From Nocardioides baculatus (lineage in GTDB: Bacteria > Actinomycetota > Actinomycetes > Propionibacteriales > Nocardioidaceae): DNA of 64,000 bases. Shown one piece after another: positions 33,823 to 41,726 of this stretch; positions within the stretch are counted from its first letter, which is position 1; every line of letters starts with the position of its first letter. The notes beneath the pieces are model-generated. The model saw only the letters and a list, made by a program, of their open reading frames with translations, searched no databases and was not told the DNA's origin. The stretch covers positions 868,001 to 932,000 of the forward strand of contig NZ_JAERSG010000001.1 in assembly GCF_016735675.1 (NCBI RefSeq). Direction: 5' to 3'. Position numbers and translations under genes: made by a program.

Positions 33823-34212
33823 TCAGTCCCGGGAGGGCAGCGCCGTCCGGACGCCCCAGCCGACGATGGTCACGATGATCGCGCCGAGCAGCGCGTTCCA
33901 GAAGCCCTCGACGTGGAAGCCGAGGTCGAAGGCGTCGGCCAGCCGAGCGGTCAGCAGCAGCATCAGCGCGTTGATCACGAGCAGCAGGAAGCCGAGCGTG
34001 AGGATGATGAAGGGCAGCGAGATCAGCTTGATGACGGGCTCGATGAAGGTCGACACCAGTCCGAGGATCAGGGCCACGACGAACAGCGGCAGGATCTTCT
34101 CCTGGATCTCGGCCTGCCCGTTGGCCGGGCCGTCGAAGAAGATCCCGTCGAGCAGCCAGGCGGCCACGGCCAGCCCGGCGGCGTAGGTCAGCAACCACGT
34201 CACGAAGCGCAT
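33823..34212 (-). CDS. Phage-holin-family (4-TM) membrane protein
   Basis: 129 residues with four membrane helices and the typical sequence ILPLFVVALILGLVSTFIEPVIKLISLPFIILTLGFLLLVINALML followed by VEGFWNALLGAIIVTIVGW, a widespread chromosomal membrane family named after holins. It is not evidence of a prophage. The ATG lies 6 nt after TAGGGT (34219-34224), so the operon is probably expressed from a leaderless message. Confidence 0.85.
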   Translation of the reverse strand: MRFVTWLLTYAAGLAVAAWLLDGIFFDGPANGQAEIQEKILPLFVVALILGLVSTFIEPVIKLISLPFIILTLGFLLLVINALMLLLTARLADAFDLGFHVEGFWNALLGAIIVTIVGWGVRTALPSRD

Positions 34213-34218
34213 GCCACG

Positions 34219-34224
34219 ACCCTA
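34219..34224 (-). promoter_or_regulatory. -10 box of probable leaderless holin-like operon
   Basis: TAGGGT on the minus strand, 6 nt before ATG 34212. It lies 14 bp from the facing -10 at 34238-34243. Confidence 0.5.
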
Positions 34225-34237
34225 GCCGGGAGCCGAC

Positions 34238-34243
34238 TACCCT
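34238..34243 (+). promoter_or_regulatory. -10 box of probable leaderless VanZ-like mRNA
   Basis: TACCCT, 7 nt before ATG 34251, with no ribosome site. Confidence 0.4.
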
Positions 34244-34250
34244 CCCCCGG

Positions 34251-34817
34251 ATGGTGACGATCGGCGGCACGGGCGTGATGGTGCTCGGTGCCCTGGCCGC
34301 GGCCGTGGTCGCCGGGCTCGTCGCACTGGCCCTGCGCCAGCGTGTCGGCGCGACGACGGCGGTGTCCGTCGCCGGGCTCCTCTGGTCACTGGTCGCGATC
34401 GCGCTGGTCACCCTCGTGCCGACCCGCGCCGACGTCGGCATCGTGCCGGCCGAGAGCCGCAGCGAGTCGTGCTCGTGGGACTACGGCGGTCCGTCGGGCG
34501 CGGCCTTCGAGGTGTTCGGCCTCGACCAGCGGACCCTCAACGTGCTGCTGTTCGTGCCGGCCGGGGTGTTCCTCGTGCTGGCCGTCGGACGCTGGTGGTC
34601 GGGCGTCGTCCTCGCGCCGCTCGGCCTCGTCGCGCTGGCGGCGTACAGCCTCGCGATCGAGCTCACCCAGCTCCAGCTCGCCCGCATCGACCGGGCCTGC
34701 GACGTCACCGACCTGGTCGACAACGTCCTCGGTGCCGGGACCGGTTTCGTGCTCGGCATGCTGCTGCTGCCGGTGCTGAGGCCGTGGCGCGGCCGCGTTA
34801 CTAAGGTGCACGGGTGA
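34251..34817 (+). CDS. VanZ-like membrane protein
   Basis: 188 residues with five hydrophobic helices. The VanZ-type core is LNVLLFVPAGVFLVLAVGRWW, YSLAIELTQLQLA and DVTDLVDNVLGAGTGFVLGML (conserved N, P, E and D-NxxG positions). VanZ relatives affect teichoplanin sensitivity or envelope traits; function here is unknown. The stop overlaps the GTG of the hisC gene by 4 nt, although that gene also has its own TAAGGT box within this coding sequence. Confidence 0.82.
   Translation: MVTIGGTGVMVLGALAAAVVAGLVALALRQRVGATTAVSVAGLLWSLVAIALVTLVPTRADVGIVPAESRSESCSWDYGGPSGAAFEVFGLDQRTLNVLLFVPAGVFLVLAVGRWWSGVVLAPLGLVALAAYSLAIELTQLQLARIDRACDVTDLVDNVLGAGTGFVLGMLLLPVLRPWRGRVTKVHG
34802..34807 (+). promoter_or_regulatory. 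-10 box of probable leaderless hisC mRNA
   Basis: TAAGGT, 6 nt before GTG 34814, inside the end of the VanZ-like gene. Confidence 0.4.
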
Positions 34818-35884
34818 CCTCTCCCCAGCCCCGGCCCAACGTGCTCGCCATCCCTGCGTACGTCGCCGGCAAGCCGCCCGTCGCCCGTGAGGGACTGACG
34901 TCCTACAAGCTGTCGTCCAACGAGAACCCCTACCCGCCGCTGCCCGGCGTGCTGGAGGCGGCGGCCGAGGCGGCGGCCCAGATGAACCGCTACCCCGACA
35001 TGGGCAGCACCGCGCTCTACGCCGCGCTCGGCGAGGCGATGGGCGTCCCGGTCGAGGACCTCGCCGCAGCGACCGGGTCGGTCGGCCTGATCTACCAGCT
35101 GGTCAACGCGTTCTGCGAGCCCGGCGACGAGGTCGTGTACGCCTGGCGCTCCTTCGAGGCCTACCCGATCGCCGTCACCGCGGGCGCCGCGACCAGCGTG
35201 CAGGTGCCGCTGACCGCCGACGGGCGCCACGACCTCGACGCGATGGCCGCCGCGGTCAGCGACCGCACCAAGGTCGTCATCGTCTGCACGCCCAACAACC
35301 CGACCGGCCCGGCCGTCACGCAGACCGACCTCGACGCCTTCATCGCGAAGATCCCCACCCACGTGGTCGTCGTGGTCGACGAGGCCTACCTCGAGTTCGT
35401 CCGCATGGACGACGCGATCGACGGCGTCGCGACCTACCGCCGCCACGACAACGTCGTGCTGACGCGCACGTTCTCCAAGGCCTACGGGCTCGCCGGCTTC
35501 CGGGTGGGGTACGCCGTGGCCCCCGCGCCGCTGGCCGGCGCCCTTCGTGCGGTGTCGCTGCCCTTCGGCGTCAGCCACGTCGCCCAGGCGGCAGCGATCG
35601 CCTCGCTGGCCGCGACCGACGAGCTGATGGCCCGGGTGTCGGACCTGGTCGAGCGGCGGACCGAGCTCGTCGCCCGGCTGCGCGAGGTCGGCTGGGACCT
35701 GCCCGACGCGCAGGGCAACTTCGTCTGGTTCCCGCTGGGCGACCGGGCGCTCGACTTCGCCGCCGCCTGCGGCGAGCTCGGGATCTCGGTGCGGCCCTTC
35801 GCCGGTGACGGCGTCCGCGTCAGCATCGGCGAGACCGAGGCCTTCGACCGCGTCGTCGAGGTGGCCGCCCGCTTCGCCCCCTGA
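34814..35884 (+). CDS. hisC: Histidinol-phosphate / aromatic aminotransferase
   Basis: A 356-residue fold-type I PLP enzyme. YKLSSNENPYPPLPGV is the N-terminal arm, TPNNPTGPAVT the cofactor region, VVDEAYLEF carries the PLP-ring Asp, and the Schiff-base lysine is Lys222 in TRTFSKAYGLAGFRVGYAV; RVSIGETEAFDRVV contains the substrate-carboxylate Arg. It catalyses histidinol-phosphate transamination or, like mycobacterial Pat/HisC2, transamination of aromatic amino acids; there are no other his genes here, which favours the second role. TAAGGT (34802-34807) ends 6 nt before the GTG. Confidence 0.88.
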   Translation: MTSPQPRPNVLAIPAYVAGKPPVAREGLTSYKLSSNENPYPPLPGVLEAAAEAAAQMNRYPDMGSTALYAALGEAMGVPVEDLAAATGSVGLIYQLVNAFCEPGDEVVYAWRSFEAYPIAVTAGAATSVQVPLTADGRHDLDAMAAAVSDRTKVVIVCTPNNPTGPAVTQTDLDAFIAKIPTHVVVVVDEAYLEFVRMDDAIDGVATYRRHDNVVLTRTFSKAYGLAGFRVGYAVAPAPLAGALRAVSLPFGVSHVAQAAAIASLAATDELMARVSDLVERRTELVARLREVGWDLPDAQGNFVWFPLGDRALDFAAACGELGISVRPFAGDGVRVSIGETEAFDRVVEVAARFAP

Positions 35885-35897
35885 CCGCCTTCGCACC

Positions 35898-35982
35898 CTG
35901 TCGGAGTCCCCGCTCGTGCGGGGACTCCGACACCTGGAGGGGGTTGCAAAGGCCTCCAGGTGTCGGACTCGCCCTCCGAGTA
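35898..35982. repeat. Palindromic repeat element, copy B, after hisC
   Basis: Perfect 14-bp arms GTCGGAGTCCCCGC (35900-35913) and complement (35918-35931) around TCGT. Then 11-bp arms ACACCTGGAGG/CCTCCAGGTGT (35930-35940, 35953-35963) around a 12-nt loop with TTGCAA, then ACTCG/CGAGT. It matches copy A in pabB (27866-27946). It sits between convergent genes and could act as terminator. Confidence 0.8.
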
Positions 35983-35987
35983 CGCCG

Positions 35988-37247
35988 TTATGTCCGGGTG
36001 TCGGCTGGCCGGGTGGTGCGCGGGTCGGCCGGCGCACGGTCCATCCGCCGGAACGACGGCACCCGGGTCGGCGCCATCGTCGTGAGCAGGTACGCCGCTC
36101 CCGCGACGAGCAGCGCCGGCGAGACGCCGAGCCCGGCGACCGCCAGGCCGCCGAGGACACCGCCCAGCGGCATGAGCGACCAGCAGATGGCCGTGTTGAG
36201 CGACGACACCCGGCCCATCAGCGGTGCCGGGATCCGCTCCAGGATCACCGCGCCGAGGATCGGGTTCAGGAAGCCGGAGGCCAGCCCCGCGACCAGGGTC
36301 ACGGCGAAGACCGCCCAGAGCGGCGAGTCGAAGGCCATCACGACGAAGCGCGGTGCGCCCGCGACCAGGAACGCGACGACGTACGTCTGGTAGCGCGGCA
36401 GCGTCTCGCCCCACCGGGCGGCTGCGAGCGCGCCGAGGACCGACGCACCGCTCATCACGGCGAAGAGGGTGCCGAGGACCGCGACCCCCGCGCCCGACTC
36501 CTTCGCCCACACCGGCGCGAGCACGGAGCTCCAGGCCATGTCGACGAGGTTGGTCACGGCGACCATCGCGCAGATCGCGACGAGCACCGGCTCGGTCCGC
36601 ATGAAGTCCCAGCCCTGTCGCAGCTCCTGAACGTACGACGTCGACTGCGCGTCGACCTCCGGCGCGACGGGCCGCCCGAGGCCGGTGGTGGCGACCCCGA
36701 ACACGAGGAACGAGACGAGGAACGACGCGGCGTCGACGTAGAGCGCGTTGGCCGAGCCCACGGTGGCGACGAGGAGGCCGGCGAGCGCTGCGCCACCCAT
36801 CGAGGACGTCCGCTCGACCGCGGCCGACAGTCCGGACACCCGCTCCAGCGACCAGCCCGCGGTGCGCGCGATCTCCGGCATCATCGCCGCCTTTCCGGCG
36901 TCGCCCGGTCCGCGCAGCGCGCCGGCGACCGCGACCAGCACGAGCAGGGTCGGGAAGGACAGCATCCCGAGGCCGTGCAGCAGCGGGATCGCCGCGACGA
37001 CGAAGGTCGAGAGCAGGTCGCACACGAGGGTGACCCGGCGCGGGCCCACCCGGTCGAGCAGCGGGCCGCCGAGCGCCTTGATGATCACGAGCGGGGTGAT
37101 CTCGGCCGCGGCGACCAGGCCGGTCTGCGTGGCCGAGCCGGTCGTCGAGAGCACGAACCACGGGATCGCGATCATCGATATCCGCGTGCCGAGGAAGGAG
37201 ACGCCCTCGGCGACGAGCGCGCCCGCGAGGGGCGTACGCGTGCTCAC
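35988..37247 (-). CDS. MFS transporter (probable drug exporter)
   Basis: A 419-residue major facilitator protein with about twelve helices. The first loop after helix 2 has LGGPLLDRVGPRRVTLVCDLLS, the MFS motif A region; GALRGPGDAGKAAMMPEIARTAGW and SAVERTSSMGGAALAGLLV are typical of the drug-exporting H+ antiporter group with a MFS_3-like fold. The GTG at 37247 overlaps the regulator stop by 4 nt. Expression should be controlled by the ArsR-type regulator encoded just upstream. Confidence 0.88.
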   Translation of the reverse strand: MSTRTPLAGALVAEGVSFLGTRISMIAIPWFVLSTTGSATQTGLVAAAEITPLVIIKALGGPLLDRVGPRRVTLVCDLLSTFVVAAIPLLHGLGMLSFPTLLVLVAVAGALRGPGDAGKAAMMPEIARTAGWSLERVSGLSAAVERTSSMGGAALAGLLVATVGSANALYVDAASFLVSFLVFGVATTGLGRPVAPEVDAQSTSYVQELRQGWDFMRTEPVLVAICAMVAVTNLVDMAWSSVLAPVWAKESGAGVAVLGTLFAVMSGASVLGALAAARWGETLPRYQTYVVAFLVAGAPRFVVMAFDSPLWAVFAVTLVAGLASGFLNPILGAVILERIPAPLMGRVSSLNTAICWSLMPLGGVLGGLAVAGLGVSPALLVAGAAYLLTTMAPTRVPSFRRMDRAPADPRTTRPADTRT

Positions 37248-37801
37248 GACGACCACCGTTGCCCGGGTCGTGGGAACGCGTTGAGGTTCACCACGAACGG
37301 CGCGGCCCCGTCGGCGTCCGAGTCGTCGGCGGACTCGATGACCTTGGCGAGCCGCTGCACGAGCTGCTCGGCCTGGGTTGGCGTCAGGCGGACCTCCCAG
37401 TCGCTCAGCGTGCCGACGGGACGCCACTCCTCGGGCAGGAAGGCCATCTCCGAGACAGCCGCGCGCATCCGGTCGGCGTACAGCATCGCGACCGTCGTCA
37501 GGTAGGCCTCGACGTCGCTGTCGACGACACCCTTCTCGCGGAAGTCGGTGCGGGTGCTCTCGTGCGCGGCCCGCCACCACCGGTCGCGCGCGTTGCCCCG
37601 CTCGCTGTCCTCCTCGATGAAGCCGTGCTGGGCGAGCTGCCGGAGGTGGTACGACGTCGCGCCGGTGTTGAGGTCGAGGCGGGCCGCCAGCGTGGTGGCC
37701 GTCGCCGGCCCCTCGCCGCGCAGGAGCGTGAGCATCCGCAGCCGGACCGGGTGGCTCAGCGCCCGGAGGCCGGCGATGTCGGGGGTGATCGACGAGGGCA
37801 T
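37244..37801 (-). CDS. ArsR-family transcriptional regulator
   Basis: 185 residues with an N-terminal winged helix: LRALSHPVRLRMLTLLRGEGPATATTLAARLDLNTGATSYHLRQLAQHGFIEED, then GNARDRWWRAA (the wing). The C-terminal half is an extra effector or dimerisation domain (about 90-185) and lacks the metal-binding cysteines of classical ArsR, so an organic ligand is more likely. ATG 37801 has GGTGAGG upstream. A symmetric AT-rich operator (37817-37850) lies just upstream of the start and should serve autoregulation and control of the co-transcribed exporter. Confidence 0.9.
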   Translation of the reverse strand: MPSSITPDIAGLRALSHPVRLRMLTLLRGEGPATATTLAARLDLNTGATSYHLRQLAQHGFIEEDSERGNARDRWWRAAHESTRTDFREKGVVDSDVEAYLTTVAMLYADRMRAAVSEMAFLPEEWRPVGTLSDWEVRLTPTQAEQLVQRLAKVIESADDSDADGAAPFVVNLNAFPRPGQRWSS

Positions 37802-37816
37802 GGCCTCACCGTAAAA

Positions 37817-37850
37817 CTGCAAAGAGTCATTTGCAAACAGTTCTTTGCAG
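37817..37850 (-). promoter_or_regulatory. Symmetric operator of the ArsR-type regulator
   Basis: CTGCAAAGA (37817-37825) and its perfect complement TCTTTGCAG (37842-37850) flank a central TTTGCAAA palindrome (37830-37837). The three TTTGCA cores are evenly spaced and far more AT-rich than the surroundings. The site lies 16-49 bp upstream of the regulator ATG. Confidence 0.75.
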
Positions 37851-37859
37851 AATCGCAGA

Positions 37860-37918
37860 TAGTTCAGGGCGGGATGGTCCCCGGACGTCAGCCCGGACAA
37901 CCATCTCGCCCTGAACTA
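37860..37918 (-). terminator. Long hairpin after the metallophosphatase gene
   Basis: 19-bp arms (37860-37878 and 37900-37918) with one mismatch. The loop contains a CCGG/CCGG mini-stem. It begins 10 nt after the stop of the minus-strand gene. No U-tract. Confidence 0.7.
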
Positions 37919-37928
37919 CTTAGATCGG

Positions 37929-38714
37929 TCAGTCGGAGAGGCGGGCGACCAGGCACGGGCCGCCCTCGTAGATCCCTCCGTCGATGTCGAGCGCCAGCCC
38001 CTCGCAGTAGCGCCGCGGCTCGTCGTAGGAGTCGAAGCGCTCGCCGAACAGGTCGCCGATGATGCTGTGGCCGTGGACGATCCGCTCCCCGCCGAGGGTG
38101 CGCAGGAGTCGGCGGGCGGCGAGCGGGCCCGCGCTGCCGGCGTACTCGTGGCGCTGGGCGAGGCCGACGAGCACGTCGAACCAGGCGACCGGGTCGTCGT
38201 CGGCCAGGATCGTGCGCACCCCCTCGTTGACCGCCTCGATCGAGCTGCCCCACTGGAGGTACTCGGTGGTGTCGGAGTGCATCAGCAGGTGCTCGCCGTC
38301 GAGGCCGACGGCGGGCAGCCCGGCGAGCCACGCGAACAGCTCGTCGTCGATGCCCGCCTGGTCGGCGACCTGCCCGCCGTTGCGGGCCCAGATGGACTCG
38401 AAGGTGCGCACGACGCCGCGGTGCACGATCGGCGCGCTTCCGAAGCGTCGCATCCCGAGGGCGATCACCTCGTGGTTGCCGAGGACGGGCAGCACCGCGC
38501 CGCCGGCCGCCGCGGCCTCCTCGACGAGACGACGGACGAGCCCGATGACGCCGAGTCCGTCAGGACCCCGGTCGAGGAGGTCGCCGAGCACCCACAGCCG
38601 GGCGTCGCCGCCTGCCCATCGCGACCCCTCGTCGAGGAGCCCGGCGGCGCGCAGCGCCGAGGTCAGCTCGGACAGGTGGCCGTGGGGGTCGCTGGTCGCG
38701 AAGGTCGCTGGCAC
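37929..38714 (-). CDS. Calcineurin-like metallophosphatase
   Basis: 261 residues with the metallophosphoesterase motifs in order: TSDPHGHL (Asp/His ligands), LGDLLDRGPD, LGNHEVIALGM, MHSDTTEYL and VHGHSIIGDL. These bind two metal ions and hydrolyse phosphomonoesters or diesters; the sequence is closest in style to bacterial Ser/Thr phosphatase or ApaH-like enzymes. GTG 38714 is preceded by TACGGT (38722-38727) with a 7-nt gap and no ribosome site, so the mRNA is probably leaderless. It is divergent from the thiol-transferase gene, 46 bp apart. Confidence 0.88.
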   Translation of the reverse strand: MPATFATSDPHGHLSELTSALRAAGLLDEGSRWAGGDARLWVLGDLLDRGPDGLGVIGLVRRLVEEAAAAGGAVLPVLGNHEVIALGMRRFGSAPIVHRGVVRTFESIWARNGGQVADQAGIDDELFAWLAGLPAVGLDGEHLLMHSDTTEYLQWGSSIEAVNEGVRTILADDDPVAWFDVLVGLAQRHEYAGSAGPLAARRLLRTLGGERIVHGHSIIGDLFGERFDSYDEPRRYCEGLALDIDGGIYEGGPCLVARLSD

Positions 38715-38721
38715 GCCTCGC

Positions 38722-38754
38722 ACCGTACGACGCCCAGACGTGCGTGGGTATGGT
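38722..38754. promoter_or_regulatory. Facing leaderless -10 boxes
   Basis: Minus strand TACGGT (38722-38727), 7 nt before GTG 38714. Plus strand TATGGT (38749-38754), 6 nt before GTG 38761. The -35 region of each promoter would overlap the other gene's promoter or coding start. Confidence 0.5.
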
Positions 38755-38760
38755 TGAAGG

Positions 38761-39750
38761 GTGAACGACACGGCGACCTACTCCACCAAGGGCAAGCCCT
38801 TCGAGCGCGACATGTCCTACCTCCCGGACCGGATCCTGCTCGGCGCGACCTCGGCCGACCCGCTCGACGACCAGTTCCCGAGCGGGTCGAAGGACAGCCC
38901 GCGCGACGTCGAGGTGTGGGACGTGGCCCCCGGGCGCTACCGCCTCGTCGCCGCGCGCGCCTGCCCGTGGGCGCACCGCTCGATCATCGTGCGCAACCTG
39001 CTCGGGCTCGAGGACGTCCTCTCGTGGGGGGCACCCGGGCCGGTCCACGACGCCCGCAGCTGGACCTTCGACCTCGACCCCGGCGGCGTCGACCCGGTGC
39101 TCGGCATCGAGCGGCTCCAGCAGGCCTACTTCGCCCGCGAGCCCGACTACCCGCGCGGCATCACCGTTCCCGCGATCGTCGACGTCGCGTCGGGCAAGGT
39201 CGTGACCAACGACTTCCCGCAGATCACCCACGACCTCTTCTTCGAGTGGCGCGAGCACCACCGCCCCGACGCGCCCGACCTGTGGCCGGCCGACCTCCGC
39301 GAGGAGATGGAGGCGGTGATGAAGCGCGTCTTCACCGAGGTCAACAACGGCGTCTACCGCTGCGGCTTCGCCGGCTCCCAGGAGGCGTACGACGACGCCT
39401 ACGACCGCCTGTGGACCACGATCGACTGGCTCGAGGACCGCCTCGCCGACCGGCGCTACCTCATGGGCGACAGCATCACGGAGGCCGACGTACGCCTCTT
39501 CACCACGCTGGTGCGCTTCGACGCGGTCTACCACGGGCACTTCAAGTGCAACCGTCAGAAGCTCACGGAGCTGCCGCACCTGTGGGGCTACGCCCGCGAC
39601 CTGTTCCAGACGCCGGGCTTCGGCGACGAGGTCGACCTCGACCAGATCAAGCAGCACTACTACGTCGTCCAGAAGGACATCAACCCGCACCAGATCGTCC
39701 CCGGAGGACCCGACGCCTCGGGCTGGCACACCCCTCACGGGCGGGGCTAG
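38761..39750 (+). CDS. Xi-class glutathionyl-hydroquinone reductase-like thiol transferase
   Basis: A 329-residue thioredoxin-fold transferase of the YqjG/ECM4 (Xi) class. The active site ACPWAHR has Cys68; TVPAIVDVASGKVVTNDFPQITHDL is the thiol-cofactor-binding segment; the helical C-terminal domain has NNGVYRCGFAGSQEAYD, RYLMGDSITEADVRLFTTLVRFDAVY and NPHQIVPGGP. These enzymes remove a thiol from hydroquinone adducts. Actinobacteria use mycothiol, so the natural cofactor is probably mycothiol rather than glutathione. The start GTG follows TATGGT by 6 nt. Confidence 0.88.
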   Translation: MNDTATYSTKGKPFERDMSYLPDRILLGATSADPLDDQFPSGSKDSPRDVEVWDVAPGRYRLVAARACPWAHRSIIVRNLLGLEDVLSWGAPGPVHDARSWTFDLDPGGVDPVLGIERLQQAYFAREPDYPRGITVPAIVDVASGKVVTNDFPQITHDLFFEWREHHRPDAPDLWPADLREEMEAVMKRVFTEVNNGVYRCGFAGSQEAYDDAYDRLWTTIDWLEDRLADRRYLMGDSITEADVRLFTTLVRFDAVYHGHFKCNRQKLTELPHLWGYARDLFQTPGFGDEVDLDQIKQHYYVVQKDINPHQIVPGGPDASGWHTPHGRG

Positions 39751-39795
39751 CGGGACTGTTGACTGGACGTGTGACGCCGAGGCCGGTGTTTTCGA

Positions 39796-39814
39796 TCAAG
39801 GACCCCTGTAGGTA
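39796..39814 (+). promoter_or_regulatory. Cassette promoter motif, copy 1
   Basis: TCAAGG (39796-39801), 7 nt, TAGGTA (39809-39814). The same TCAAGG-N7-YAGRTA arrangement precedes three more cassettes (41251, 42471 and 43191). It lies about 125 nt upstream of the GTG of the first exported-protein gene. Confidence 0.55.
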
Positions 39815-39938
39815 ACCCTGCGTTTCGGCCTAGCCGTGTCCGCGCGGCGTGTCGGTGCCCCACTGTTGCATCTCGAAGGCCGACTCGTGGGGAGCACGGC
39901 CGCCCGGCACCGCCCGGGCAGCTCGACAGGGGACGATT

Positions 39939-41087
39939 GTGGGAACTCTCTTCGGCTCGCCGACCTCCGGTGCTGTGCACCCGGCTCGACGCATCCGCCG
40001 CTACGCCGTGCTCGCGACGACGCTGGCGCTGCCCGTCGTGGCAGCCCCGGCCGTGGCCCACGCGGCCGACGCCACCGCGCCGGTGGTCACCAACACGGTG
40101 AGCGCCAGCCATGACGTCGACTACGCCTGGCAGGTGTGGAACGCCGTCGACCGCAACCGCGCCGACGCGCCGGCCGACGGGACCGCCACGGTGCGCTACG
40201 CCGTCGGCGTGACCGCGCTCGGCCCGCCCGCCCGCTCGGGCTTCGAGGTCGTCGGCACCATCGGCGTCACCAACCCCGGTGAGCCCGTCGGCGCCACGCT
40301 GTCCGCCACCCTGGCGGGTGCCGGTGCCTGCACGATCGCGGCCACCGACACGTCTCCGGCCGCGGGTCTTCAGGTGGTCCTCCCTGCCGGTGCCAGCTCC
40401 TTCGCCTACACCTGTGTCCCCGGGTCGGCGCCCACCGGGCCGGCGGCGACCACGGCGACCGTCTCGTGGGACGCCTCCGCGGCGGAGCAGCCCGCGCGTC
40501 CGGCCGGCTCGGCCGACGCCCAGGCGCAGGCCGACTACGCCGTCGATCAGAAGACCGACGAGCTGACCACCGTCTCCACCGCCGCCGACGGCGGCGCCCC
40601 GGTCGTGCTCGGCACGCTCGACTGGGACGACGTGTGGGCCGCGCCCGACCACCGCGTCCTCGTGCGTACGTCGTCGCTGGCGCTCGGTGTCGGCACCGGC
40701 CCGTGCGCCGACCACGCCAACGTCGCCCGCGAGTCCGCGGACGCGACGAGCGACAGCGAGACCGTGACGGTCTGCGAGGAGCCCGAGGTCCTGGGCGAGC
40801 AGTCGTTCGGCAAGGCCGTCGGCCGGGTCCGGGCCACCTGCCAGGGCACCGTGCTGGCGCACCTCGTCAACCGCTCGGGCCGCGCGGTCTTCTACTACCT
40901 CCGGGTGGGCACCACGATGCACCGCTACGTGGTCAGGTCGCTCGGCAGGAAGACCGTCACGGTGCGCGGCGGCGCGCGCGCGGCCGTCGTGCTCAAGGCG
41001 GGCTCGCGCCGGCTCGAGCGGACCCGGCTCCCGAAGCGCTGCCAGGCGCCGGGCGTGCTGCCCGGGACCGGCCTCCGCACGGGCTGA
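39939..41087 (+). CDS. Exported protein of unknown function, first of the cassette array
   Basis: 382 residues with an export signal (about residues 15-43: HPARRIRRYAVLATTLALPVVAAPAVAHA). The mature part looks like two beta-rich modules. The first is Thr/Ala/Val-rich with a single disulfide-type Cys pair (AGACTIA ... AYTCVPG). The second has Cys pairs (GTGPCADHA ... VTVCEEP ... RATCQGT) and ends in a basic stretch RKTVTVRGGARAAVVLKAGSRRLERTRLPKRC. No family is recognised; the folds suggest a surface or wall-associated protein. GTG 39939 has AGGGGA upstream. A double-hairpin terminator follows 34 nt after the stop. Confidence 0.75.
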   Translation: MGTLFGSPTSGAVHPARRIRRYAVLATTLALPVVAAPAVAHAADATAPVVTNTVSASHDVDYAWQVWNAVDRNRADAPADGTATVRYAVGVTALGPPARSGFEVVGTIGVTNPGEPVGATLSATLAGAGACTIAATDTSPAAGLQVVLPAGASSFAYTCVPGSAPTGPAATTATVSWDASAAEQPARPAGSADAQAQADYAVDQKTDELTTVSTAADGGAPVVLGTLDWDDVWAAPDHRVLVRTSSLALGVGTGPCADHANVARESADATSDSETVTVCEEPEVLGEQSFGKAVGRVRATCQGTVLAHLVNRSGRAVFYYLRVGTTMHRYVVRSLGRKTVTVRGGARAAVVLKAGSRRLERTRLPKRCQAPGVLPGTGLRTG

Positions 41088-41120
41088 CACCCACCGCCAG
41101 GCACGGCCTGGCCACACGAC

Positions 41121-41180
41121 GCCTCCGCCCACACGGAGGCCGCCGGCGCCGACGGATACCCACGAGTCCGTCGGCGCCGG
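41121..41180 (+). terminator. Double-hairpin element, copy 1
   Basis: GCCTCCG/CGGAGGC (41121-41127, 41134-41140), then perfect 14-bp arms CCGGCGCCGACGGA (41143-41156) and complement (41167-41180). Same design as the copies at 41446, 42977 and 44087. Confidence 0.8.
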
Positions 41181-41445
41181 TCTGTCGTACGCCCCTCCGG
41201 TCCGTCAGGGCCTGCCTGGGCGTGCCTGTGCGCCCGGCGTGAAGGTTCGGTCAAGGTGCGCAACAGGTAGGCCGCGACTTCGATCACCGCTCTCGCGCCG
41301 ACGCCGCGAGAGGCGGATCGTGGGTCGGCAGGAAGGGACGAGCTGTGGGACGGACATCCAGGTCGCCGTGAGACCGCTGGCCGGCGGTTTCGCCCTTCGA
41401 GCGCGCGCCGGCCAGTCCCGGACGGGGCTCGTCTCCCCGTCCATG
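41181..41445 (+). other. Cassette without recognisable protein
   Basis: 265 bp bracketed by double-hairpin copies 1 and 2. It has the shared promoter motif TCAAGG (41251-41256)-N7-CAGGTA (41264-41269) followed, as in the 42470 copy, by GCCG. No convincing ORF follows; after an AGGAAGGG-like site only an eight-codon GTG frame exists (about 41345). It is either a decayed cassette or a small-RNA/very short peptide gene. Confidence 0.5.
41250..41269 (+). promoter_or_regulatory. Cassette promoter motif, copy 2
   Basis: GTCAAGG, 7 nt, CAGGTA; spacing identical to copies 1, 3 and 4. Confidence 0.55.
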
Positions 41446-41510
41446 CCTCCACCCCCCATGGAGGGAGCCGGCGCCGACGGGCGGTCCACGGACCCCGTCG
41501 GCGCCGGCTC
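41446..41510 (+). terminator. Double-hairpin element, copy 2
   Basis: CCTCCA/TGGAGG (41446-41451, 41459-41464) followed by perfect 17-bp arms (41465-41481, 41494-41510) of the GAGCCGGCGCCGACGGG type. Confidence 0.8.
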
Positions 41511-41726
41511 GACGTCCATCAGGTCTGGTCCAGTGGGCGGCTATCACGGGTGTGTCCCCGAGAACGTCTCAAGACGGTGTCAGAGGACTCCTCGCCCTTC
41601 CCGAAGGGCGTTCTCCCGGGTGGCTGGTGCCGGAAGGCTGGTGCCACCAGCGGCTCGGCGCCTCGGTGTCTCATCCATCACCAGACTGCTCGCCCGAGCG
41701 AGCAGCACTTCCGGGGGGAAGTTCAT
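41511..41726 (+). other. Leader of the Tat-exported protein gene at 41727
   Basis: 216 bp. Starts with AGGTCTGGTCCA (41521-41532), repeated at 42423-42434 in the next leader. A weaker version of the promoter motif (CTCAAGA then CAGAGG, about 41567-41582) is present. The GGGGGGAAG ribosome site precedes the ATG. CGCCCTTCCCGAAGGGCG can form a hairpin near 41600. Confidence 0.5.

Noticed and set aside
33823..34212. Prophage remnant suggested by a holin-like gene
   Set aside because: This 4-TM family is common in bacterial chromosomes and no phage structural, integrase or lysis genes are nearby.
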